Source: Selenomonas ruminantium AC2024 (GTDB lineage: Bacteria; Bacillota; Negativicutes; Selenomonadales; Selenomonadaceae). Taken from it: 64,000 bases of DNA. A program made the position numbers and the translations under genes. The notes under the pieces were generated by a model, which saw nothing but the letters and a program-made list of their open reading frames with translations, made no database searches and was not told the DNA's origin. Positions 8,810 through 16,695 of this stretch are shown here, in pieces. Location of the stretch: NCBI RefSeq assembly GCF_000687995.1, contig NZ_JIAC01000001.1, forward strand, positions 2,108,001 to 2,172,000, read 5' to 3'. Position 1 is the stretch's first letter; the number at the start of each line of letters is the position of its first letter.

Positions 8810-9217
8810 TCAAACCGTCTCTTTCTCCTGTTCAATCATAGCCCCGTGTTCTCTCTGCATGGTTTCACACAACCGTCTGAGGGTCCACAGGGTATTAAAG
8901 GGTGTCACCACCGCCTTGAAGCGGATATGGGGCACACCGGCTTCCTTCAGAGCCAGCAGTACCTCATCCAACCGCTTGTTGCGGATATTTTGCAGCACCA
9001 TAACCTCATGGGGGAATACAAAATCATCCTCTTCCTTGACCTTGGCGGGCTGGAAGCCCTTGGCCCCCAAGAGATAGCCCACCTTCTCGCGCCAGTTCTC
9101 CGGCTGCAGAATTTTGGTTGCGATGCCCATTTTATGGAGGGTCTTGCAGGCTAATGCCAATTTTTCTTCGTCACGAAATTGATAGAATAATACCTGTTCC
9201 TGCCGTTTCATCTTCAA
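8810..9217 (-). CDS. DUF3783 family protein
   Basis: A 135-residue soluble protein without membrane segments. The C-terminal two-thirds (HEVMVLQNIRNKRLDEVLLALKEAGVPHIRFKAVVT) fits DUF3783, a Firmicutes family of unknown function. The start overlaps the stop of the NYN gene by 4 bp, implying translational coupling. It ends just before the coiled-coil gene. No function can be proposed. Confidence 0.7.
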   Translation of the reverse strand: MKMKRQEQVLFYQFRDEEKLALACKTLHKMGIATKILQPENWREKVGYLLGAKGFQPAKVKEEDDFVFPHEVMVLQNIRNKRLDEVLLALKEAGVPHIRFKAVVTPFNTLWTLRRLCETMQREHGAMIEQEKETV

Positions 9218-10017
9218 TCCTCCACCCAGCGGGCCATGCCCCGCATCAGCAAATAGGTCACCAGTTCGTCCATAGACACGCCCTCAGCCGTCTGCCGTTC
9301 CTCTAGGGACTGGCGCAGCGTGCGGGGCAGGTTCACCGTCAATGTGCCCTCGGACAAGTTCGCCACAGGGCTCTGGTTTTTCGCAGGTTTGGCGGCTTTA
9401 GCAGACTTGACAGGCTTTGCTTCCTTATCCGTCTTGGCAACTTTGGCAGTTTTAGTGGTTTTCGCGGGCTTTGCGGCCTTGCCTTCCTTCACGGCAGCTT
9501 TGGCCGTTTTCTCCTGCTTGGCCTCGCTTTCCTTCGCCGCTGCGGCCTTGGTCTTGCGAACGGTCTTTTTCTCCTTTTCCTCCGGCGGATAGACAAAGAA
9601 CTCATCATAGGCATTGCGCAGGGTTTCGCTGGCCTGCTTAGTGCCCACGCCGATGATATAGGAAGGCGTATCGGAGTTCAGATACTCGGCAATCCGCACA
9701 AAATCCGAATCCGTGGTGATGATGAAGAACCGCCGCACCCCCTCATCATAGAGGAGCTTGGCCGAATCGTAAATGGCCGAATCCAAAGAGTTCTTCCCCT
9801 GATAGGTACGGCTTATCTGCCGGAAGGTAAAGCCCGGCCGCCGCATGAGTTTTTCCCAGCGCTTCTGTTCCGGGCGGGCCTCCCAATCGGACACCACAAT
9901 GGTGCGGCAGGGCTGGTACCGCCGCGCCTTTCCCAACGTATAATTTAACATTTCAAAGGGGGCATTCTCAATATCATAGAGAATGGCCACCACTTCATTA
10001 CTGGAATCTAAGGTCAT
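9214..10017 (-). CDS. NYN domain protein with Lys/Ala linker and C-terminal RHH-like domain
   Basis: 267 residues in three parts. Residues 1-125 form a NYN (PIN-like) nuclease domain with the acidic motifs ILYDIENAP and ITTDSDF, consistent with a metal-dependent RNase. Residues about 130-220 are a low-complexity linker of AK, KPAK and KTAK repeats resembling histone H1-like tails. Residues 225-267 (LTVNLPRTLRQSLEERQTAE...MDELVTYLLMRGMARW) look like a ribbon-helix-helix DNA-binding unit. RNA targets are unknown. It overlaps the DUF3783 gene by 4 bp. Confidence 0.75.
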   Translation of the reverse strand: MTLDSSNEVVAILYDIENAPFEMLNYTLGKARRYQPCRTIVVSDWEARPEQKRWEKLMRRPGFTFRQISRTYQGKNSLDSAIYDSAKLLYDEGVRRFFIITTDSDFVRIAEYLNSDTPSYIIGVGTKQASETLRNAYDEFFVYPPEEKEKKTVRKTKAAAAKESEAKQEKTAKAAVKEGKAAKPAKTTKTAKVAKTDKEAKPVKSAKAAKPAKNQSPVANLSEGTLTVNLPRTLRQSLEERQTAEGVSMDELVTYLLMRGMARWVED

Positions 10018-10086
10018 AAAATCCTTCCTTCAACTGATACTATACACAAGTTGTATAATTCGACCCGCGAAAGAAAAATCCTGCTT

Positions 10087-11172
10087 TTAATGTATCGCCT
10101 CTTCAATCATAGCGCCGCCCACCAGCACATCATCCTGATAGAACACCACGAACTGGCCGGGAGTTACCGCCCGCTGCGGCTCAGCAAATTCCACCCGGAG
10201 CAGACCATCTTCCTGCATGGAAAGTTTAGCCATTGCCTCACGCTTGCCGTAGCGAATCTTGGCACCAAACTCCATGCCGTCCTCGACGCCATCAATGGCA
10301 ATCCAGTTGGCGTCACTTGCCAAAAGGCCCTTGGCAAAGACCGTCTGATTGCCGCCCACGACCACTTCATTGCGCTGCATATCGAGCTTGTGCACATAGA
10401 GCGGTTCCGGTGCTGCAATGCCCAGCCCCTTGCGCTGGCCGATGGTATAAAGCGGCACGCCGTTATGCCTGCCCAACACTTTTCCTTCATCATTGACAAT
10501 ATTGCCCTTGCGCAGGCACTTGGGCCGATGTTTTTTCAAGAACGCCTTGTAATCATCATGGGGGACAAAGCAAATTTCCTGACTCTCTGCTTTATGCGCC
10601 ACCGGCAAATCCATCTTCTCCGCCAGTTCCCGCACATGCTCCTTGGTCATATCGCCCAAGGGCAGCAGGATATGCTGCAGCGATTCCTGCGGCAAACGGT
10701 GCAAGGCATAGGACTGGTCTTTATACTCGTCAAGGCCCTTCTTCACCACATAACGGCCGTTATCGAGCTGGCCAATGCGGGCGTAATGCCCCGTTGCCAA
10801 AAAGTCGGCTCCGAGTTCCTGCGCTTTTTTAAGCAGCAGGCCAAACTTCATAGACGGATTGCACATCACGCAGGGATTCGGCGTGCGCCCTTTGGCATAT
10901 TCACTCAGGAAATAGTCAATGACATTTTCCTGAAACTCCTTACGAAAATCCACCGTATGATGTTCAATGCCCAAGGCGGCTGCCACCTTCTTGGCGTCCC
11001 GCACACTGTCCGGCTCCTCACCAGCCGCCACATTTACCGTCTCACTGCGGCCTTCCTCCGTCAGCAGCATGGTAATGCCCAGCACCTGATAGCCCTGTTC
11101 CAAAAGCAACGCCGCCGTCAGGGAGCTGTCCACGCCGCCGCTCATGGCCACGGCTACTGTCTTTTTATCCAA
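10087..11172 (-). CDS. mnmA: tRNA-specific 2-thiouridylase MnmA
   Basis: Introduces sulfur at U34 of tRNAs for Lys, Glu and Gln. 361 residues. The PP-loop motif SGGVDSS is at residues 11-17, the catalytic cysteines lie in NPCVMCN and EICFVP, and the C-terminal beta-barrel carries QFVVFYQDD. The start is TTG at 11172, with AGAGGTG eight bases upstream; the upstream ATG frame stops at once. It appears monocistronic. Confidence 0.95.
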   Translation of the reverse strand: MDKKTVAVAMSGGVDSSLTAALLLEQGYQVLGITMLLTEEGRSETVNVAAGEEPDSVRDAKKVAAALGIEHHTVDFRKEFQENVIDYFLSEYAKGRTPNPCVMCNPSMKFGLLLKKAQELGADFLATGHYARIGQLDNGRYVVKKGLDEYKDQSYALHRLPQESLQHILLPLGDMTKEHVRELAEKMDLPVAHKAESQEICFVPHDDYKAFLKKHRPKCLRKGNIVNDEGKVLGRHNGVPLYTIGQRKGLGIAAPEPLYVHKLDMQRNEVVVGGNQTVFAKGLLASDANWIAIDGVEDGMEFGAKIRYGKREAMAKLSMQEDGLLRVEFAEPQRAVTPGQFVVFYQDDVLVGGAMIEEAIH

Positions 11173-11220
11173 ATATCATACACCTCTTAATTTCATATCT
11201 AACTACTGTGTTTTTCTACC

Positions 11221-11250
11221 ATAAAAAAGCACCCTGTTAAGAGTGCTTAG
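11221..11250 (-). terminator. Terminator of the mazEF-like pair
   Basis: Arms AAGCACTC and GGGTGCTT followed by TTTT on the minus strand, overlapping the last codons of the toxin gene. Confidence 0.8.
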
Positions 11251-11588
11251 ATTATAGCTCTGTCGTGCATTGCCTGCACAAACATATCTGTTGCTTTATC
11301 CCAATCTTGTTCTGATACTCTCCCTAAATACTCAACGAAGTTGTCCAGTGGCAAGTATTTCACATGGGCTGGTCTTATGGTTGATTCGTGGTCGATAGGG
11401 ATATCCTTCCAATCCATCAGGATAAAATCATACTTATCCCTTGGTTGAGCAGAAGTTATCTTCATGGACAACACACTTACCCGTTCATTTTCCTTATCTA
11501 CCTTCAAGACCAACACAGGCCGTATCTTACTATTTTTCGGGGATTCGTCAAAAGGAAATTCAGCAGACCACACTTGTCCTGGTCTCAT
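11247..11588 (-). CDS. MazF/PemK-type toxin
   Basis: A 113-residue protein of the MazF/PemK/CcdB-fold endoribonuclease family. The signature residues are in GQVWSAEFPFDE...IRPVLVLKVD and in RDKYDFILMDWKDIPIDHESTIRPAHV. It lacks a clear ribosome site and its start lies inside the upstream small gene (29-bp overlap), as expected for a translationally coupled toxin. The target is probably mRNA; sequence specificity is unknown. Confidence 0.8.
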   Translation of the reverse strand: MRPGQVWSAEFPFDESPKNSKIRPVLVLKVDKENERVSVLSMKITSAQPRDKYDFILMDWKDIPIDHESTIRPAHVKYLPLDNFVEYLGRVSEQDWDKATDMFVQAMHDRAII

Positions 11589-11784
11589 TAGCTGTAATGC
11601 TATGCTTTCGCTCAGAGTTCTTCTCTCCTCTCAACTCTTTCTCCCATACATCGTCATTGTACCAATCGTCATCCTTCGATATCGTAGCTAGGCCAGCTGC
11701 ATTGTATTTTGTATTGGCTTTAGCAAAGGATACGATTTTGTCTCTGTTTGCTTCAAAGAAAGCATCAAAGTCTTTCATCTTCAT
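11560..11784 (-). CDS. Putative antitoxin of the MazF-like toxin
   Basis: A 74-residue acidic protein directly upstream of and overlapping the toxin gene. It starts at ATG 11784, with GGAGGAG upstream (an ATG at 11778 is also possible). It has no recognisable MazE AbrB-like motif. The assignment rests on size, charge and the overlapping gene order. The C-terminal part (WYNDDVWEKELRGEKNSERK) is the likely toxin-binding tail. Confidence 0.6.
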   Translation of the reverse strand: MKMKDFDAFFEANRDKIVSFAKANTKYNAAGLATISKDDDWYNDDVWEKELRGEKNSERKHSITANETRTSVVC

Positions 11785-11997
11785 CCACTCCTCCAATACA
11801 TACCCAACCATAATACCATTTTTGATAAAGCAAATCAATAAATGTGTATATTATTATACTACATTATCGACAAAAAATCCTGCTTTCTTAAATATTTTTG
11901 CCCCCAAAACCAATCCAATAGGTTGCCAACATTGGTTTTCAAATTCACGATTAAGTATTATAATTTAGAAAATACCCCTTTATTTTCGGAGGACTTA

Positions 11998-13236
11998 ATG
12001 GAAGTTACAGGCATCATTGCGGAGTACAATCCCTTTCACAACGGACATCTATACCAAATCAATAAAATTAAGGAGCAGGGTGTTTCCCTGATTATCGTCG
12101 TCATAAGCGGCAGCTTTACCCAGCGCGGGGAGGCTGCAATTTTCGACAAATGGCAGCGGGCGAAATGCGCCGTGGAAAGCGGCTGTGATATCGTACTCGA
12201 ACTGCCCTTTGCCTTCGCCTGCCGCAGCGCTCAGGACTTTGCCCGCGGCGGCGTGGAACTTTTAAGCCGATTAGGTATCGTCACGCAACTGGCCTTCGGC
12301 GCCGAAACGGATGACCTGCCCCTGCTCACCAGCCTGGCCGCGCAGCTTGACAGTCCGGACTTTCAAAGCCAGCTCCACGAAAACATCGCCAGCGGCCTTT
12401 CCTATGCCCAGGCTCTTACAAAAGTTTTAGCCACGGATGACGATACGCATGAAATTCTGCACCAGCCCAACAATATCTTAGCCATCGAGTACCTGCGCAG
12501 CCTGCAAAAGCTAAACACTCCCATAAAACCTCTGCTGATTCCTCGCCATGGAGCAGGCTATCACGATAAAAACCTGCAGGGCAATTTTGCCAGTGCCACT
12601 GCCATTCGGCAGGTGCTGTATTCAGCCGATAATACCGCTGATTTAGCCGCCGTACTGCCTCCGGCCACCTATGAATTGACTTGTCAAATTTTGACATGTC
12701 AGAATTTGACAAGTCAACTCCCCGATATGAACCGGCTGTTCCTCCCCCTGCAGGCCAAACTTTTGACCAGTCAAATCGCGGATTTACAGAAAATCCACGG
12801 CGTCAATGAGGGACTGGAAAACCGCATATTTGACCTGTCAAAAACCGCCGAAAACTGGCAGGCACTCATTCAGGCCGTCACCACTAAGCGTTACCCCGCC
12901 AGCCGCATTGCCCGCACCCTGCTCTACCTCCTGCTTGATATCGACAAGGAAGCCATCGCCCAATTTGACCAGTCAGGTCCCCTCTACGCCCGCTTGCTGG
13001 CCGCGAGCCCCGCGGGGAAAAGGTGCTTAAAGGACATCAAAGCCCATAGCACCATCCCGCTGATTACCAAAACCAGCCAATATCTGACCACCCATAAAAG
13101 GCGCGAAGCTCTAAAAAGCCTCACGCCCTTGGAACAAATGCTGCGGCTGGACACCATTGCCACAGAACTGCGCAGCCTGACCTGCGAAATTCCTGCGCCA
13201 CGCAATGACTTCCAGCAATCGCCGATTTTCATATAA
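11998..13236 (+). CDS. tmcAL: tRNA(Met) cytidine acetate ligase TmcAL
   Basis: Uses acetate and ATP to acetylate C34 of elongator tRNA(Met). 412 residues from ATG 11998, preceded by GGAGGA. The nucleotidyltransferase signature EYNPFHNGH sits at residues 9-17, and SGSFTQRGEAAIFDKWQRA and LPFAFACRSAQDFARGGVELL are characteristic. The middle region is unusual: it holds five perfect and two near-perfect TTGACNNGTCAA palindromes, which create the repetitive stretch ELTCQILTCQNLTSQL. Divergent from the toxin-antitoxin pair. Confidence 0.92.
   Translation: MEVTGIIAEYNPFHNGHLYQINKIKEQGVSLIIVVISGSFTQRGEAAIFDKWQRAKCAVESGCDIVLELPFAFACRSAQDFARGGVELLSRLGIVTQLAFGAETDDLPLLTSLAAQLDSPDFQSQLHENIASGLSYAQALTKVLATDDDTHEILHQPNNILAIEYLRSLQKLNTPIKPLLIPRHGAGYHDKNLQGNFASATAIRQVLYSADNTADLAAVLPPATYELTCQILTCQNLTSQLPDMNRLFLPLQAKLLTSQIADLQKIHGVNEGLENRIFDLSKTAENWQALIQAVTTKRYPASRIARTLLYLLLDIDKEAIAQFDQSGPLYARLLAASPAGKRCLKDIKAHSTIPLITKTSQYLTTHKRREALKSLTPLEQMLRLDTIATELRSLTCEIPAPRNDFQQSPIFI
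12676..12976. repeat. Cluster of TTGACNNGTCAA palindromes inside tmcAL
   Basis: Perfect copies at 12676-12687, 12706-12717, 12773-12784 and 12830-12841; one-mismatch copies at 12691-12702 and 12965-12976. They fall in two reading frames (LT[SC]Q and FD[LQ]S), so selection or insertion acts on DNA rather than protein. Confidence 0.75.
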
Positions 13237-13292
13237 CCCAGCAAATATGTTATAATAGTAAGTAGAAAAACGACTAAGCAAAGGGGTAGATT

Positions 13293-13601
13293 ATGGAACC
13301 AATCACGAATGTAGAGAAACTTATCTACCAACTAAAATCCGAACAGACAGCCAAATATAAAAACGGCATCTATCACTACACGCAAACCAGTCTAGCTTAT
13401 AACAGCAACCGCATCGAAGGCAGTAGACTCAGTCATGAACACACCATTAACCTCTTCATCATCGACAACGACCACAAGCAATTCTACTACCGCGGCTTAA
13501 GAGAATTCTACCGTGATCCTGGTTACCTCACCGACACTTGCCTATCAGCACAGGATAAATACACAGCCTATTGCCGGCATCTCGTAAAAGGATATCTATA
13601 A
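13293..13601 (+). pseudogene. Internally deleted Fic family protein
   Basis: 102 codons. The N-terminal part (YHYTQTSLAYNSNRIEGS) is the start of Fic proteins, including the inhibitory S/NxxEG-like helix. The C-terminal part (FYYRGLREFYRDPGYLTDTCLSAQDKY) matches the tail of the same family. The central Fic core with HxFxDGNGRxGR is missing, so the usual roughly 300-residue protein has lost about two-thirds in frame. A -10 TATAAT (13251-13256) and AAAGGGG precede the ATG, so it could still be expressed. AMP-transfer activity is not expected. Confidence 0.75.
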
Positions 13602-13650
13602 CCTAAAACAAAAATTCTTACGCAATTTTTTTACAAAGGGAGCTTATCCA

Positions 13651-15054
13651 ATGAATATTGATAATATTTTAGGCTTCATCATTGAGGACCAAAAAGAAAT
13701 TCCCTTTTCATATAAAGATGGAATTTTGACGCTTTTTCATAGCAACATTGCATCGTGGAAAAAAGAAAAACACAAATGTTTTTTAAACTGGAAAAATTTT
13801 AACTACGATACGTGGATAGGTGAAAAAATATTTGAAGGTATCTGTCAAGACGATAATAAAGTTCGTTTTTGTGTATCAGAAGATGCAAGTACAGATAACG
13901 GATATTACTCTTACTCAGTAAAATATGTATTAAAATATAGCGGAATGAACCATAATCAAATCAGACAGATAGAACTAACCGGAAAAGAAATTAACTATTT
14001 TTTAGAAGTAGGCTATTTTAACAAATTTTTACATAACGAAAACAGTGTGAGTGCAACTATAGATTTTACTGGCTTACATGACTTATGCAGTTATCAATGG
14101 AAAAATGTCGATATAAAGGCTTCCTATTATTTGTCTTGTGAATTAAGACATAAAAGTCTGACCCCATTAAAAGAGCAAGCAAGATTGTTGATTGAGTTCT
14201 CTACTCCACAGGATGAAATATTCACACTGCATGTATGTCATCATTTTTTGAATTTATTTCAATATCTGTCATATCGACGCGATATTGAGCTTTTTGATGC
14301 GAAAATACGAGGCGGAATAGAAAACACGAACGACTCAACAGGCTACGGTATACTACACGAAGTGAATTTATCCGAAAACTTTGCCAACGAGGCAAACAAA
14401 GAACAAGAACGTATTATAAAATTCGAAGAAATAAAAAAAGGGATAAGCAAATTAATATCAGCAATTGCAGAAGAAAGAGTATACTTAGAACATATTGTTC
14501 CATCCCTACGCGCTAGATCTACATATAAAATAGATAGAATCATTTTAAACTTTGCCGCATTCGAAAGAGAATTTCATGATATTTACGGCGTAGATTATGG
14601 TCGCTCAGAAAAGTATATAACAACAAAAAACGAAGCAATTCAACTACTCAAAAACGAAGCTAATAAACATTCCGGTGACAAAAAGAAATACTATAAAAGT
14701 TTTGCTACAACGATAACGAAAACAGACAATTCATATGAACAACGTTTAGAACATGCATTAAAAGACTGTCGCGAAGAAATGAAAATTAGTATAGCAAACA
14801 CTTATAGAAACGAAATTGAAACAAAAATTGCAGATTTTCCTAGGCGAATGAATGCCTTAAGGAATGACAGTGTTCACGCAAACTCTAATTGGCAAATTGA
14901 GCCAATTAACATCAATGATTTTTCTGTTTTAGAAGATTTAATTTATGCTATTAGGTTAAAGAATGTAGGCATTGACACACGTTCAATACAAAAATGTCTT
15001 GCCAGTTTAAGAGGATACAATCTTCCAGACGCCTTAACAATTAACAAAAAGTAA
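13651..15054 (+). CDS. ApeA-like HEPN protein (candidate anti-phage gene)
   Basis: 467 residues. The N-terminal half (about 1-220) is beta-rich and resembles ApeA N-terminal domain families. The C-terminal third is helical, with the HEPN ribonuclease motif Rx4H as RNDSVH at residues 404-409. Related proteins have been reported as abortive-infection type defence genes; here that role is inference from domain layout. The gene is far more AT-rich than its neighbours, indicating transfer. GGGAG lies ahead of the ATG. It sits between a fic remnant and an IS256-family element. Confidence 0.65.
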   Translation: MNIDNILGFIIEDQKEIPFSYKDGILTLFHSNIASWKKEKHKCFLNWKNFNYDTWIGEKIFEGICQDDNKVRFCVSEDASTDNGYYSYSVKYVLKYSGMNHNQIRQIELTGKEINYFLEVGYFNKFLHNENSVSATIDFTGLHDLCSYQWKNVDIKASYYLSCELRHKSLTPLKEQARLLIEFSTPQDEIFTLHVCHHFLNLFQYLSYRRDIELFDAKIRGGIENTNDSTGYGILHEVNLSENFANEANKEQERIIKFEEIKKGISKLISAIAEERVYLEHIVPSLRARSTYKIDRIILNFAAFEREFHDIYGVDYGRSEKYITTKNEAIQLLKNEANKHSGDKKKYYKSFATTITKTDNSYEQRLEHALKDCREEMKISIANTYRNEIETKIADFPRRMNALRNDSVHANSNWQIEPININDFSVLEDLIYAIRLKNVGIDTRSIQKCLASLRGYNLPDALTINKK

Positions 15055-15091
15055 CAACCAGTAATCCATTAATCACTAAAAACATGAGAGT

Positions 15092-15152
15092 ATAAAAATA
15101 AGTTTGTAAGTTCGGACCGCTTTTCTTATGGGAAAAACTTACAAACTTATCT
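15092..15152. mobile_element. 61-bp deleted relative of the adjacent IS256-family element
   Basis: Left terminal sequence TAAGTTTGTAAGTT is joined directly to a right-end-like segment (CGGACCGCTTTTCTTATGG, then AACTTACAAACTTA). The same right-end segment occurs at about 16540-16580 in the complete IS. The unit is flanked by direct repeats GAGAGT and abuts the left end of the intact copy. It looks like a MITE-type deletion derivative. Confidence 0.6.
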
Positions 15153-15154
15153 GA

Positions 15155-16593
15155 GAGTGTAAAATTAAGTGTGTAAGTTACCGGTAACAAAACTTACGCA
15201 CTTTCTTTTTATCCGAAAGTGCGGTACAGTATCATCATAATGACAGAAACGGAGTACAGCACTTATGGCAAGACGAAAAAACAGAGGCAATGAAAAAGGA
15301 CAGGCTATCGCCAAACTTATCATGGAGCAATATCAACCCCAGAATAAGGAGGAAATGCAGGATGCTATAAAAGATGTATTTGGCCCCATGCTGGAAGCTA
15401 TGTTGCAGGGAGAAATGGATAACCACCTGGGCTATACATCTAACGACCACGGCAGCAAGGATACAGACAATCGCCGCAATGGCTATATCGACAAGACCGT
15501 TCGAAGCAGTTTTGGTGAAATTCCCGTCAGCGTTCCTCGCGACAGGGATGGTTCCTTTGAGCCGCAGGCTATTCCTAAACGGTCAAAGGATATTACGGGT
15601 ATTGAGGATAAAGTCTTGTCCATGTATGGACGTGGTATGAGCCAGCGTGATATATCCTCGACCATTGAAGACATTTATGGCTTCAGCCTGTCAGCGGAAA
15701 GTATCTCAAACATCACCGACCGTGTGCTAGAGGAAGCTGAAGTCTGGCAGAATCGGCCCCTCAAGCCCTTTTATCCCTTTATATTTGTAGACTGTCTTTA
15801 CGTCCCTATACGGCAGGAGTACGAGACGAAAAACTGTGCCATCTACGTAATTCTCGGCTATGATTTGGATGGTATCAAGGATATCCTAGGCTTATGGATT
15901 AGCGACACCGAAGGCAAGCATAACTGGATGCAGATTTTTGACGAAATTAAGACACGCGGTGTTGAAGACGTGGCTTTCATCAGCATGGACGGTGTTTCCG
16001 GGCTGGAAGAAGGGGCCAAAGCAATTTTTCCACAGGTGGTGGTACAACGCTGCATTGTGCACCTTATCCGCAATTCCATTAAGTACATACCCTCCAAGGA
16101 TTACAAAGGATTTACAGCCCAGCTTAAGAAGATTTATGGTGCTGTTAATCTCAAAGCGGCTATTGCCGAATTTGACCGATTTAAGGACGCTTGGAAACAT
16201 TATCCTGGAGCAGTAGCCGTATGGGAGAGAAACTGGATACATGTGGAACAGCTTTTCAATTATGGTAGTGCCGTACGCCGTGTGATGTATACTACCAACG
16301 CCATTGAGAGCGTTAATTCCAGCTTTCGCAAAGTAACGAGAAAAGGGGCCTTTCCTCATGAAAATGCTGTTCGCAAGATTCTTTATCTGCGAATTCTGGA
16401 GCTATACAAAAAATGGCAGGGGCATCCCATTATGCGGTGGTCTATGGTACGGAACCAACTAGCTATTGATGGAAAAATTCAGGAAAGAATGCTAAAGTAC
16501 GAGCAATTTTAAGCTTTTTCCCATAGAAAAGGCGGCCCTTTCGGACCGCTTTTCTTATGGCAAAAAAACTTACACACTTATCTTGACAAACTC
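15155..16593 (+). mobile_element. IS256-family insertion sequence, about 1.44 kb
   Basis: It contains one intact transposase gene. The ends share inverted repeats built around TAAGTGTGTAAGTT (15166-15179) and its complement at 16569-16582. A hairpin with arms CCATAGAAAAGGCGG and CCGCTTTTCTTATGG lies after the transposase and probably acts as a terminator. The outer limits are approximate. Confidence 0.8.
15265..16512 (+). CDS. IS256-family transposase (intact)
   Basis: 415 residues, full length for the family. Mutator-type DDE features are visible: FIFVDCLYVP (first Asp), AFISMDGVSGLEEG (second Asp), VVQRCIVHLIRNS and TTNAIESVNSSFRK (Glu region). The N-terminal helical part is MARRKNRGNEKGQAIAK. 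No frameshift is seen, so the element may be active. Confidence 0.95.
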   Translation: MARRKNRGNEKGQAIAKLIMEQYQPQNKEEMQDAIKDVFGPMLEAMLQGEMDNHLGYTSNDHGSKDTDNRRNGYIDKTVRSSFGEIPVSVPRDRDGSFEPQAIPKRSKDITGIEDKVLSMYGRGMSQRDISSTIEDIYGFSLSAESISNITDRVLEEAEVWQNRPLKPFYPFIFVDCLYVPIRQEYETKNCAIYVILGYDLDGIKDILGLWISDTEGKHNWMQIFDEIKTRGVEDVAFISMDGVSGLEEGAKAIFPQVVVQRCIVHLIRNSIKYIPSKDYKGFTAQLKKIYGAVNLKAAIAEFDRFKDAWKHYPGAVAVWERNWIHVEQLFNYGSAVRRVMYTTNAIESVNSSFRKVTRKGAFPHENAVRKILYLRILELYKKWQGHPIMRWSMVRNQLAIDGKIQERMLKYEQF

Positions 16594-16635
16594 ACTTATC
16601 TTGACAATTATTTTTGTCAAATAAGCATATTCCTC

Positions 16636-16678
16636 AAAAGAGCCTAGTCAACTTATCAAAAGCTGACTAGGCTCTTTT
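16636..16678. terminator. Bidirectional terminator between the IS and the phosphomannomutase gene
   Basis: Arms AAAGAGCCTAGTCA and TGACTAGGCTCTTT are perfectly complementary, with T-runs on both strands. It ends the polysaccharide genes on the minus strand. Confidence 0.88.
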
Positions 16679-16695
16679 TCTATTTCTGCCCCGGC

